NCBI RefSeq assembly: GCF_014633365.1
Contig: NC_068346.1
Location: 31,724,639 to 31,788,638 of the forward strand
Length of the DNA stretch: 64,000 bases
Direction of reading: 5' to 3'
Origin: Diospyros lotus
Taxonomy: Eukaryota > Streptophyta > Magnoliopsida > Ericales > Ebenaceae
The notes beneath the pieces were generated by a model, which had not been told where the DNA came from, made no database searches, and was given only the letters and a program-made list of their open reading frames with translations. Of the stretch, positions 42,193 to 53,692 are shown piece by piece. A program made the translations under genes and the position numbers. How positions within the stretch are numbered: position 1 is the first letter of the stretch; every line of letters begins with the position of its first letter.

Positions 42193-44524
42193 AGGTATCA
42201 CAATGAGCCTATATGTATATGAACCAACAAGGAAGACAGAAGTGAGTTACTTACCTTGCATTACAACTGCCAGCTGGAGACCATTTCCCTTTTTTTCCCC
42301 TGGTACTTATAGGTATACCTAAACCTGCCACTTCAGGTCTGCATGCGCTCAAACACACTTCTCTCTTACATTGAGCTCCTGTTTGTTCTTTCTTTGGACC
42401 ATTACATGAAACTTCTCTCTCTCTCTCTCTCTCATATTCTCTTCTTTTCTTCCCCAATTTTCTGCAAATCCCTGCTGTCCTGCATCAATTTTTGTATTAG
42501 AGCATACACCCATCCATGGCACTCCATCAATTTTCTGCCATTGAAGCAACCAAAAGACTTGTAACAGCATTCTACCTCCAAGAATCCAACAAAGCCAGCT
42601 ATATTGACATCAAAACTTGCACTCTAACATCTACAAAACCCATCATGGAGCAACAACAGTCCACCAACAACACACAACAATAGCAGAGCAATAACAACCA
42701 TTGCCACTCCAAACCCATAAAACCTCCAGCAACAATCCAATGAATTGCGCCACCAGCTACAACACCATATCATCAAACTATCAACACCATCACTGAATCC
42801 ATCAAAACAACAAAGAATCCACCTGAATAGTCTAACATCCTGATAAAACTCATCACAGCCTTTGTGGAGACCATCATTGGATCATCCGAAGTCATCGGAG
42901 CCACCATCTTCAAGTTGGTATTAGAATCCAACCATTGCAAAAGCCATCATCTCCTTCTTTGAACCATCAGGAACTTGTAGAAGTGAACACATTGGAGAAT
43001 CAAAGAAATTAGAGCCATAACCATCTCCATTGAAGTCACCATATATCACCATTAGAAACACTTGTGTTCACCATTGTTGACATCAATCAAGATACACCGA
43101 TGTTCTCTTGTTCACAATTGAATGCCTTGACCAACACATTCTCAAAGTTGAATGCCCCTGACCGATACCCTTGTTTAGTTGAAACCTAGACAACCCTTGT
43201 TCGATTCTTGTTACTGTCGTTAGGGAAACCAGACTCTTCTTGTCGGTTCACACCTTTGGCCTCGATGATTCATCACCATCTCGTTGTAAGTCTCTTGGCC
43301 TTGATGAATCTAGTTCATGTCAAGATGTAAAGGCTTCCCAACCCTCATTTTTTTTTTTTTTTTTATCTTTTTTCAACTTCCAAAAACTGTTTAACTTGCC
43401 ATTTAATCCTTCATCCATCTCTTGTTGAATAAACCCTGATTGTTGTAATCCTAGATTAAAAGTGAGATGTGCCATAGATTTCCAATCTATGAATTGGTGC
43501 AATCTTGACGACCCATTTTGGAACCCAACCTAGATTTTAACCTTCTATTAACGCGTTAGTCCAGAAATCAATCTGCTTTGTGTTTTTTTCCCTTAAGCCC
43601 ATAAACCTAATTTTGGAGATATACCTAAAATTTTGATTTCACGGCCTAACCTAGATACAACTGCCTGACCAAGCATTTTAACCCACCTTTCACCCATTAT
43701 CTTATTATAGAGACCATCAACCCCACAAGCGAACCCATTACATTTAATTGTACCTCGATAGCCATCGCAACCAAATTAAAACCACATCATATCACCAATT
43801 GATCTAGCCCAATTCCTTGCAAAAACCAAGCCTACCACTATTAAAACCCATTAACTTTCTATCCCACAAGCAAAACCTATTGATAGGGCTATTACTACTA
43901 ACAAAGATGTCGTATTCTTCTCTTTTTCTGGTTGAAATTTGTATTTACTCATTTAGTGTTAATTGTATTTGTGTGCTAACTTTTTGTAGACTTATCTCTA
44001 CCCTGTAGTCATATTTACCCATTTACAATTTATAATCCTGTTTTTCACTAATCCCATTAAGTCATATGTTCCATATGAACAAATGCATATGATCATTATC
44101 ATACCATTCATAATTGTCTTCGTTTAGATTCTGAGCTTCCCTTAAGTGGTTGACAATGTCTAGCTTTTTGTCTCACTAGTTATTTTGGTAAAAACATTTG
44201 TTGAATTCTAAATGAATTTCCAAAAATAATTACCTTATTTTTTACTGGTGCATTTGAGTCAAACCAACTAGCCCATATGCTACAGCGTGTTAAAGGCACA
44301 GAAGTCCAGTTGGGCTAGATGATTGCCTCTGAATAGGAGATACAAGCTTAAGTTGCAAAATTAACCCTAGGATTGAGATGTTTAGAACTCAATATAGGAA
44401 GTGTAGGGATAACTTTTCTCATGTGGACCATTCTTCTTCTATGAACAATAAGTTAATGGTAGATCCTCTTTCACTTAGTATGCCACTTTCAAGAGGGAAA
44501 GGAGACAAATGACTGAAACCTCAA
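42193..44524 (+). other. Intron 4 segment, no recognisable gene
   Basis: May include decayed internal sequence of the upstream LTR element. Contains (TC)n at about 42416-42433 and poly-T at about 43347-43365, and a Gln/Asn/Thr-rich stretch near 42640-42830 broken by stops. I see no homology. Confidence 0.4.
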
Positions 44525-45350
44525 ATGTCGAGTCACAATCACAGTAAGGTTTTTGGTCAGTTATGTGCTACTTGTTTAATTATCAACCCTAATTATGAAG
44601 GACATAAAGGAGTAAGTGAAGATGAGCATCTGCAAGAACAGAACCATAAACGTAATATTGATGTATTGGATAATTTTCTAAGAAAACTGACAAAAATTGT
44701 AGTTCACTAACCCAAAAGAGGTTGAGCACAAGGTAATGGGAGAATCTTTTGTAGCAATTAAGGAAGTTCCTAAGATAATAGTAGTATTGGAAGTAATCTA
44801 TCAGGGACTTGAAGAATCTCATTATGTTTCCTCTGAATTTCCTAGAATACCATTTCCTGTTCACTATCTTTAGCATGCCATAAATTTTGTCCCACGAGTG
44901 ATGCTTCCTAATTTTCCTCACTATAGAAAACCAATTGAAAGTGTTGTAAAGTAAGTAATAGTTACAAGCTAATACACTTAAACTTCACAAATAGAATTAT
45001 GTTATAATGCAACCTAGACCAAACCAAGCTGTACCAATCATATGTCTCACTGATATGCCATCTAACTTTGGGTTTAGCTCTATATTTAATATCAAGTACA
45101 TTATTGCATGTAAAGGTCATTCTACTCTTCTAACTGATCCTTTTGTTGACCTTGATCCAGAGCCTAAAGTTCTATTACAGTTGTCCTTTTGTTACAAATT
45201 GACATTATTTTAGGTGAGCAGATTTCTTTTATTAGGGATGGACAGATTCAACATTTCCTTGTTCGCTGGGTGAATTCCCCAAATTTAGACTGCACATAGA
45301 TTCCTAAGGAGCTAAATTATAGTAGCTTGACACCCAACCTCTTTGAGACA
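44525..45350 (+). pseudogene. Deleted gypsy pol (RT leader joined to integrase end and chromodomain)
   Basis: In three frames, 44640-44960 resembles the start of gypsy RT (FLRKLTKIVVH, then a counterpart of FVPG...LPNRPHYR reading INFVPRVMLPNFPHYRK). Only about 50 bp later comes the integrase C-terminal motif (ICLTDMPSNFGFSSIFNIKYI, 45030-45100) and a chromodomain-like IRDGQIQHFLVRWVNSPNLDCTW (45232-45300). RT, RNase H and the integrase core are missing, so this is an internally deleted chromovirus-type element. The short motifs are my recognition, not a search. Confidence 0.55.
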
Positions 45351-45541
45351 CTTTATATGATAGGAACAAGTTATTCCTACTTGAGTAGGTTGGTGTTGAT
45401 GACAACACTTAACCACCAGGAACTTGAGTACACTGCAGACAACAGAAGACCGTCCAACCACTTTTCTTATGGTTGGGTAATTGAGCAATGAGAATCTACA
45501 CAAAACTCGTGGTTGGATTTTTTTGGTCAGTGTACAGAGAA

Positions 45542-45880
45542 TGATGAGAAATTTGAAATATTACATTTTAATTTTTGATATTAGGTTTAGGTTTTATTTA
45601 AATTGTGGAATTTAGTTTTAGATTTCAACTTTAATTTTTAGTAAAATTTATTTAGATTTTAGTTTTATTTTTAGTAAGAGTTCTTTGGAAATTTGATTTA
45701 TCCCTTTTGGATAAACCTTAGCTCATAGACAGGTAGCAATGATGTAATAGAGGTAATTATTGAATTAAAATACAATTCTTGAAATTTTTCCCTGCTGAAA
45801 CTTATCGGTCTCCTGAGTCTGCCCCTCCCCACCTATATCTTCCTTTTTTTTTCCTATTGAGGGCTTGGAAGCAAATGTAT
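45542..45880 (+). repeat. LTR-like repeat following the deleted gypsy
   Basis: Starts TGATGAGAAAT and aligns with 32885-33200. Position just downstream of the chromodomain fits a 3' LTR; the exact right end is unclear. 45881-46260 beyond it shows nothing recognisable. Confidence 0.5.
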
Positions 45881-46260
45881 TCAGACAGATTATTGTAGGT
45901 GCAAATATAGAAATTATCATATTTTGTTTATTTCTTTCCTAGTTAAATCTTTTATTATGTTTCAATTATTTAGAATCCCAATTAGGGAATTACTTAAACT
46001 TTCCTATAGGAGTAATAGACTATATAATCTCTTTGGGATGTATACTTTGGGATAGCTTTGATATTGATTTTTATGATTTCTAATTAAGTGTTCTTTGAAT
46101 TTGTTCTTGTTCTTTGTTGGTTATTGCATCGATTGGTATAGGGCTTAACTTCAATCTATTAAGGTTATGTTTGGTTGGGCAGAGTCGAGGGTGAGGGAAT
46201 GGGAATTATTCCCTTGAAAATGCAATTGGTTGCGTCAAAGGAATAGAATGGCCCATTCAC

Positions 46261-46546
46261 TCCAATTGATGGAATGACTTTCTATTAACAAGTCGATGCA
46301 TAGCCTACCCATTCCATGGAATGGGTACCAAAATTACATTTTTACCCTTGACTCTTTCTTCAAATTACAAATTGTCACATATTTAAGCTTGCCTTCTTCT
46401 TCTTCCAATTGATGGAATGACTTTCCATTAACAAGTCGATGCATATCCTACTCATTCCATGGAATGGGTACCAAAATTACATTTTTACCCTTGACTCTTT
46501 CTTCAAATTACAAATTGTCACATATTTAAGCTTGCCTTCTTCTTCC
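46261..46546 (+). repeat. 143-bp tandem duplication
   Basis: TCCAATTGATGGAATGAC starts both copies (46261-46403 and 46404-46546). They differ at only a few positions and share TTCCATGGAATGGGTACC, a palindrome-containing block. Non-coding; the short frames are chance. 46547-46920 downstream is CT-rich and unrecognised. Confidence 0.85.
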
Positions 46547-46924
46547 TCCTTCGTATCTAGATTTGGTTGTGACCTTCACTGCTGGCACTGCTGCAGCCAG
46601 ATTTGGTGCCCTTCTTCCATTGCTGACTGCCTCCTTCTCCCCACAATCAGATCTAGTCACCGCCACCAGCAGCACAATCGTAACCAAAGTTGGATCTAGC
46701 CCCTTCTTTCGTCACTGACTGCCTCCTCCTTGTCTGTCTTCTGCCACCATCTGTCTTTTTCTCCCACAACCAGATCTGATCTCTACCACTGTTGCCTCTG
46801 CTGTCGACACAACTATGGCCAGATCATCTCCTATTCTTCTTCTTCTGGCACCAGGCCTTTCGCCTCCTCCTACAACCTCACAGCCTTTTTGCCTTTACAT
46901 AAGTTGTGCAAATATATATTCTAT

Positions 46925-48510
46925 AGAAGATGGAGAAAGAGATGTGCATAAGTTGGCTAAAGCAAAAAATTGAGCCAAGTGAAAGCATAAAAGATGAATA
47001 TCAAGAAGTATTAGCAAATGAGGGGACAATCAGGGAGAGATGAAAGGAATATTTCTTGAAGCTACTCAATGAGTGTGAAGAAATGAATATTACATTGAGG
47101 CATCTTAATAATTTTGAAAAAATAGGAATTATATATTCTATAGAAATATTTATTTGAAATATGTGAAGCAAGTCATGAAAAAGATGAAAGTAAAATAGTT
47201 CTACTGGGTGATATCTTGATAGAAGCAAGGAAACATGTGGAATAAGAATGTAATTAATAGAACTATTCAATGTCATCCTTAATTGAAGAAAATGTTTGAC
47301 AAATGAAAAAAGAATATTGTAGTTTTTACTTACATAAACAAAGGAGATGTTCAAAAATTTGAAAATTATAGAGGAATCAAGCTAATGAGTTGTACTAATA
47401 AACTTTAAGAGAGGGTAATTGAGCAAGTTAAAAAAGAGAAACCAAAACCTGTGTGATGGAAAAATCTAGAGATAAGTGAAAAAAGTTATCTATGGCATTT
47501 ATAGATTTAGAAAAAAGTTTTATGACAAAGTTATCAAAAATGTTTTCTAAAGATTTTAAGGAAGAAGGCAGTTTGAGTTGCTGCTGCATATATACAAGTT
47601 ATTAGAGACATGTACTATAGATGAAAAACATGAGTTAGAACTAGTAAAAGAAATACTGAGGTGTTTTATTTATAATTGGATTATAAGGGTTAACCTTGGA
47701 TTCTTATCTCTTTGCTCAAGTACATCCAAGAAGGAGTCCCTCAGTGTATGTTTTACGAAGATGACATTGTCTTGTTAGATAAGGTAAAAGAGGATATGAA
47801 TATTAAACTTGAGGTATGGAGGGACACCTTAGAATCCAAAACTTTTAAGTCAAGTGGATTGAAGATTGAATATATGAAATTTAAGTTTAGTAAAAATAAA
47901 AGTGGGGATGAAGATTGGGTCATTTTAAGAAAAGATTAGTTCAAATATCTTGGATCAATTGTGTAAAAGGATAGGGAGATAAGAGATTATTGAGGATGTT
48001 ATTTACAAAATTAAGGCAAGATAGTTAAAATGGGAAAATGCTTTTCGTGTCTTATGTGATTAAAGAATCTCTTTAAAGCTAAAAGAGAAGTTTCACTAGA
48101 TGAGTACAAGACCAGCTCTATTGTATGACATGAAATGTTAGATACGTACCAACATATGCAAAATATGATTGTGATTGAGATAAAGATGTTATGGTGGATG
48201 TGCATCTATATAAGAAAGGACAAAATTAGAAATGAGGTTATCCATAATAAAGTTGGAGTATTACCTAATAAGGATAAGATGTGTGAACTGGGGTTAAGAT
48301 GGTTTGGTCATGTGACCAAAAGACCAATAGATGCTCTAGCGAGAGCAGTGCATGAAATGGAAAAAGTTTATAGCAAAAGAGGTAGCATAAGTCCAAGAAA
48401 AGCTTGGTAAGAAATTCTTACAGAAGTTATAGTTAAAGATCACAGGACATCTAGAATCCATGTATCTGACCCTAGTGGGATTAAGGTTTAGTATGTTGTG
48501 GCTGCTATGA
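46925..48510 (+). pseudogene. RTE-3: degraded 5'-truncated RTE LINE, plus strand
   Basis: Starts at a counterpart of the pre-RT region (GERDVHKLAKA), then decayed RT blocks and the well-preserved C-terminal region: VHEMEKVYSKRGS, DKIRNEVIHNKVGVLPNKDK and LRWFGHVTKR (48230-48410). Ends near CATGTATCTGACCCTAGTGG, similar to the RTE-1 3' end. Numerous stops, much older than RTE-1 and RTE-2. Confidence 0.8.
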
Positions 48511-48894
48511 AGTGTTTATAGTCTACATGTTCATCATGTGTCGTTATTTTGTTTTTTGCTTTTTGCTTTTTTTTTTTTTTTTTTTGTGGGGGGGGGGGGG
48601 GGGGGGGGGGGGGTGCTTGCCTTCTGCCTATGAGAAACTACGCATCACAGAGTGTTGTAGTATCCTCTTAACTTAGTGGATATATCAAGTCTTCTAGTTT
48701 TGAAATTGACCAACTCAAGTGACCCATCAAGAAAAACTGGAATGCTCCCAGCCGGGGGGGGGAATTAGCTTAGAGGTTTTTGATTCTCTATGCACCTAAA
48801 CCTGTATCTATTAGCGTGGGTTTGTGACAGATGGATAAGCCTACAATCAAATAGTATCCATTTTCAACATTTAATGCTGCTTAAGTCATTAGAT
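48511..48894 (+). other. Intron 4 segment with long poly-T/poly-G runs
   Basis: A 19-T run (48567-48585) is followed by a 26-G run (48588-48613), and a 9-G run sits at 48754-48762. No gene signal. Run lengths may be assembly-limited. Confidence 0.6.
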
Positions 48895-48957
48895 ATAGAA
48901 TTCATGTAGCTGGCCCCACCTAGTGGGATTAAGGCTTTTGTTGTTTATGTTGTAGTG
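48895..48957 (+). mobile_element. RTE 3' end relic next to exon 5
   Basis: GAATTCATGTAGCTGGCCCC, then ACCTAGTGGGATTAAGGC and TTGTTGTTTATGTTG match the 3' terminus of RTE-1 (reverse complement of 10969-11035), including a decayed TTG tail. It ends 39 bp before exon 5. Confidence 0.75.
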
Positions 48958-48996
48958 CTGCTCATGCCATTCCCCTTTGTGATTCTTCCTTTGCAG

Positions 48997-49155
48997 AGTC
49001 CTGTGGAGTTCAAGAATTCTAGAGAGCTTAGTTGTTGTCATAGACAGACCTTGGGAAAAGCAACTTCCAGCCACCACCGAACACGAGATGGTGAGGTTTG
49101 CCAAGTTAAATCTGCTGAGAAGTCATCAAACCCTTTGTTGAATAACTCGCATCAG
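48997..49155 (+). CDS. ZFC3H1: Host gene exon 5
   Basis: Acceptor CTTTGCAG at 48996, phase 0, 53 codons (SPVEFKNSREL to LLNNSHQ), donor CAG|GTATGC. It rejoins the frame of exon 4 after a 16.2-kb intron. Ser/His-rich, no domain. Confidence 0.78.
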
Positions 49156-49299
49156 GTATGCTCTTTCCATGTTCCAGATAGCAACTTGGAGACCTCTGAT
49201 GTATGTTTTAGACAGCCTTCAATGGGATATTGTTGTATTAATGCCTTGAATGTTGTTCTAATTGTGATTGATCCTTTTTTTTTTTCCCATGAATGGAAG
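49156..49299 (+). other. Intron 5: 144 bp, frame-neutral, no in-frame stop
   Basis: GT-AG intron with a T11 tract before the acceptor. Its length is a multiple of three and it reads through without stop in the frame of exons 5 and 6, so a retained form would add 48 residues. The hydrophobic, Cys-rich reading (CCINALNVVLIVID) is unlike the flanking hydrophilic protein, which favours splicing. Confidence 0.65.
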
Positions 49300-50263
49300 G
49301 TATCTCTCAATAATAGAGGCATTCACAGTTGTTTTGGTACGGTGAGCATCTCACAGGACAAAAACATGGATATGCAGTCATTGTTTGACATTGAGGAATT
49401 GCAAGACAAGGAGTTGGAGGAGGCACAAGAGCACCGGCGTCAGTGTGAAATTGAAGAAAGAAATGCTTTAAGAGCTTATCGTAATGCCCAAAGAGCTTTG
49501 ATTGAGGCTAATGCTAGATGCTCTTATCTCTACCAGAAAAGAGAACTTTATGGAGCTCATGTTCAATCTGCAATAATGGAGAATCTGGGTCTGTTCTGGT
49601 CCTCTGGATTACATAATTGTGCTCAAGCTGGGCAAAATCCCCCAAATAACATGTCTGAAGATAATATGCATCAATTGCCTTCATCTAGCCAGCAAATGCA
49701 GGCTGAATTCAATGTCCATAATCAGCAAGGCCATCTTTCAAACATCCAAACTGCCAACAATGCTCTTCAAATTGTATCAGATCAGCAAGCTGATGGTCAT
49801 GACTTCACTTCTAATCCTTGCAGTGAGCCTGATACAAGTATGTGTGAGCATAGTAAAGATGATATGATGGCAGATGGAGTGTGCTCTCCATGCAGTAATT
49901 TTAATGCATCTGCAGATGAAGATGAAGAGATGTTTTCATTTGACCAAAAATCTGTACATTTGAGCCGTGATTGTCAGAGAAAGGAGCAGAATTTTGGTGG
50001 AAGGGCAATGAATATGAATGATGAGGCAAGAAGAAACTTTTCTCTTGATGGCTCTCAAGATTCATTACTTCTTGAAGCAACCTTAAGGTCTCAACTCTTT
50101 GCTAGGCTAGCAACTAAAGGACTGTCAAAGAAGGATCAAACTGATAACACGGAGACTGCCATGGGAACTGGGCTTGAACATGGCGGTGCTGCTACGAAAG
50201 CAGAAAAAAGTGTCAAGAATGTGCCATTCTCTATGGTGCAAAGCCAAAGATCTGTCTCGGGAG
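49300..50263 (+). CDS. ZFC3H1: Host gene exon 6
   Basis: About 321 codons from VSLNNRG. A strong coiled coil with Glu/Arg/Gln repeats (LFDIEELQDKELEEAQEH, then ALRAYRNAQRALIEANARC; about residues 519-583) is a conserved core of plant homologues. A Gln/Asn/Ser-rich low-complexity stretch follows, then LEATLRSQLFARLATKG (about 751-767). The exon ends in phase 1 at GGGAG|GTAGCT; reading on would stop at 50292 after SFLSRFFF. The coiled coil probably mediates partner binding (in animals ZFC3H1 binds MTR4 through its N-terminal half); this is inferred. Confidence 0.85.
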
Positions 50264-50677
50264 GTAGCTTTTTATCAAGATTTTTTTTTTGAGTTATCTT
50301 TTGGTATAGAGGCTAAGTAGTAATGTCAGATTTAGAATTGCATGCTCAGTAAAGAGGAAAAAGATCTATGTGTATCTTGCTTTCTTATACCTCTTGCATT
50401 TGTACATATTTATTCTTATATTGTACAAAATGTTATTTCTGACTTGTATCAACATAAATTGGTTTTTAATTTAGTTCACCATTGATGTTACTTGACTGAA
50501 AGAGATGAGACGCCATGAACACATCTTCTATTGTCTAACATGTACTGGATACAGGGAAGCTGGTAAACTATGTTTCTTCGAAAAACTTTTTTGGGGAAAT
50601 ATGTTAAAACATTTTTTTTTTTTTTGTCTTTTTCCCTTTCATTTGGCATGCTCTGGTAGGTGATTTTGCAAAACATG

Positions 50678-50709
<32 letters not shown>

Positions 50710-51272
50710 ATGTATTGGGTTGGGGCAGGATTGCACATGTGAAGCTTTTGTGTTTAGTAGTGGATATGTTGAACTTGCCTAGTCCAATGGGGAAGCTTGT
50801 CAAGTACCGCCTACTCCAGGAGTCTGAGCAAGAACATGAATCAAAATACAATAGAAAAGACAAAACAACAGCAGCAACAACACCACGTCTTAATCTCAGT
50901 AGGCGGATCGAGTTCATGAATTTTAGACCTCCAACCATCTTTGTCCAGAGCCATATATTTTATGTGATGTTTAAGGTCATTATATTTTATGTCGTGTTTA
51001 AGGGTTTCCCATCAATTTTTCTTTGGTCTTTTTCTCCCTTTTTTGCTATAAACATTCTCCATTTCATTCACTTGCCCCGTAGGTGCCTTTTTCAGTCTTC
51101 TTCTTCTCACAAAAGACAAATAAACATTAAATAATAATAGTAAATAATAGAATGGTTCTCTTTAAATGAGTTTAAAATTTTTTATACTGAAACAGTACCT
51201 TTAAATGGTATAATGTGCTCAGGAGGGAGCCACAATATAGTAGCATTTTGAGATATTTTTGTAATGACATGG
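50264..51272 (+). other. Start of intron 6
   Basis: T-rich intron with a (TA)n(TG)n microsatellite at about 50678-50714 and the RTE relic below. No gene signal otherwise. Confidence 0.6.
50858..50945 (-). mobile_element. RTE 3' end relic, minus strand
   Basis: AAAACAACAGCAGCAACAAC (a CAA-type tail) is followed by CTTAATCTCAGTAGGCGG and TTCATGAATTTTAGACCTCC, a diverged match to the RTE-1 3' end at 10969-11040. Confidence 0.65.
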
Positions 51273-51551
51273 TGTAAATTTGCAAACAAAAATAGTAACT
51301 GGAGTGAACAACAGAGAGAGAGATTCGAGAACTGATGCTAATTTCAGAATATTCAGAATACTTGAAAACAGAAGAGTTGCTGCTTATATACTCAGCAGCT
51401 GAAATGAAAATGCGCTAACATAAGTCGCACATAGCAGTAAGAAATTAAGCTAGCTAGGACTACCGACATTCACAGCAAACAATATAATTAGCAGAGGAGA
51501 AAATAATAAGAAGCAAAGCACAGCTTGCTTCAAGTAATACTTCCTTTCACA
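51273..51551 (-). repeat. Copia-F 3' LTR
   Basis: 279 bp, TGTAAATTTG...CTTTCACA in plus orientation, with the polypurine complement TTCCCCCTCA beside it at 51552. Confidence 0.88.
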
Positions 51552-52804
51552 TTCCCCCTCAATTGTGACTCTCCTTTGTCAAGTTGTCTGTTTGTAGAGT
51601 CATCAAAGCTTGAGGCTGATTGTATAGGTGACTTCTTGAGATTGAGCCTTTCACATAAAAATCTGAATCTGCTACCAAGTAGTCCCTTAGTAAAAATATC
51701 AGCCAACTGATGTAACGAAGGCACACACCGAATTTCAACAATGCCATTTTCAACCTTTTCTCTTACAAAGTGAACATCAATTTCAATGTGTTTGGTGCGA
51801 GAGTGGAATACTGGGTTTTCCGCAATACTCTTTGCAGCCATATTATCACTCCACACTATAGGAGTAGAACCACAACTATAACCCAACTTCAAAAACAAAG
51901 ATTGCAGCCATAAGATTTTAGTTACTCCTTGAGCTATGACTCTATATTCTGCCTTTCTAACTGATTTAGCCACTACTGTTTGCTTCCGAGAGCTCCAAAC
52001 AATCAGATTCTAACTAAGGAAAAAACACATATTCCACTTGTAGATCGCCTTCTGACTTTGCAACCAACATGACCTACATCTGTATAGACTACCAAAGGTA
52101 AATCAATAGGAGCTGGTGCAAAGAATAAACCTAGATTCAAAGTACCCTTGATATATCGTAGAAGTCATTTACAAGCCACCCAGTGTTGTTGTTTCGGTGA
52201 AGACAAAAATTGACTAAGTTTGTTTGCAGCAAATGACAAATCTGGTCTAGTATAAGTCAAATATTAAAGCCAATGATAGTACGATAAAGTGATGGGTGAT
52301 CAAACACCTCACCCTCATCAGCTAAGGAATTAGTGGAATTCATAGGTGTGTCACTGGGTTTACAGTCCATCATACTAGCCTTTGTCAACAAATCTGAGCA
52401 TATTTGGACTGAGTAAGATAAATTCCAGCGTTAGTTTGATGAGCTTCAAATCCAAGAAAATAATGCACAGAACCCCAAGTCTTGAGAGCAAAATTTTTAT
52501 CCAAATCATGAATAAAATCTGAAATAGCTTGAGAATTTGAGCTAGTCACCAAAATATCATCTACATAGATCAAGACGAACATGACAAATTGAGAGGCGTG
52601 TTTAATAAAGAGAGATGCATCAGACACTGATCTCACAAAACTCCATGACTGAAGAGCAACTCGCAACTTGATATACCAAGCTCTAGGGGCCTGTTTAAGG
52701 CCATAAAGAGATTTCCTTAACCAGCAAACATGTGAGGGAGAATTCCTACCCTCAAAATCCTCACGCTGAGACATATATACCTCCTCTGTCAAGTCACCAT
52801 TCAA
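51552..52804 (-). pseudogene. Copia-F reverse transcriptase and RNase H
   Basis: RT piece 52385-52804 ([23 protein letters not shown] intact, [11 protein letters not shown]) and RNase H piece 51530-51973 (SVRKAEYRVIA, WSDNMAAKSIAENP, HIEIDVHFVREKV, ADIFTKGL), separated by frame breaks. Just upstream at about 52805 the NNAFLNG block is fused to sequence from further upstream, so roughly 110 bp of RT are deleted. Confidence 0.86.
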
Positions 52805-53474
52805 AAATGCATATAATCCACACCAGGCGTTTGAAGAAATCCTTTGGCTACTAACTGAGCCTTGAATTTAAGAACTTATCCATCAGGATTGTACTTAACT
52901 CTATACACCCATTTACATCCAATGAGATTCATACTATCAGAATAAGGAACCAGCTCCCAAGTACCATTATGTTTTAATGTTGTAAACTCCTCTGTCATAG
53001 CCTTAACCCATCTTGGGTCTAAGAAGGCCTCATGTACAGAACTAGGAACTAAGGAACTGGTTAGGGCATGAGGAGAAGTCAATTGAAGTTGTTTGGCCTT
53101 GGACCTAGTAAGCATAGGATTAGTAGAAGGCTGAGGTGGAGTTGTGTATTTAGAAACACATTGTATAGGTTGAGAACAAGGGTGAGGTATAGACAATACA
53201 GGTTGAGGATTAATAGGAGAATTAGTAACCTGATGAGAAAGAAACCTTGTGGACTGAGAAGAAGTTGAGTTTGACAAGGAAGAAGACTCAGGTTGTGCTA
53301 CTCCAAGAGAGGTTGACAAAGGAATCGATTCAAAATATGAAGTTGAAAAACTGGGAGAACAAGACTTAGAAACAGAATTAGAAGTAAATAGTGATAGGAA
53401 TGGAAAATCATCAGGATTAAACTGAACATGTAGAGAAACATACACTAGGTCAGATGGATGCAAGCATTTATATC
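52805..53474 (-). pseudogene. Copia-F RT start, hinge and integrase end
   Basis: GYKCLHPSDLVYVSLHVQFNP (end of the integrase region), a long Ser/Pro/Thr hinge, MLTRSKAKQ, WVKAMTEEFTTLKHNGTW and GCKWVYRVKYNPDG. Open from 53553 through the GC-rich insert, which gives an artificial N-terminus rich in Pro and Ala. Confidence 0.85.
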
Positions 53475-53692
53475 CTAGGCGGGCCGGGCCGGGCCGGGCC
53501 AGTTGATGTGCTGGCCCACAGGCTATTTTGGTGGGCCGGGCCGTGGGCCACATATTGCTAGCCCGCCACGGCCCTCATTTTGCTAGGCGGGTCGGCCCGG
53601 CCCATCCCGTTTGCTACAGTAACGGGCCGGGCTATGAGGCGGGCCGGCCCATGGGCCGCCCCGGCCCATTTCCCATCTCTAGATGGGTGTAA
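53475..53692. mobile_element. GC-rich insert (GGGCCGGGCC arrays) replacing part of integrase
   Basis: About 218 bp built of GGGCCGGGCC and GGCGGGCCGG blocks sit between the integrase ...PYTH block and ...GYKCLHP. The right end CCCATCTCTA resembles the end of GC-rich hAT-type MITEs; the left end has no matching terminus. Roughly 300 bp of integrase normally found here is absent, so insertion and deletion occurred together or in sequence. Confidence 0.6.

Noticed and set aside
46439..46951. Ser/His-rich frames of 70-86 codons
   Set aside because: They fall in a tandem duplication and in CT-rich intron; no homology or splice support.
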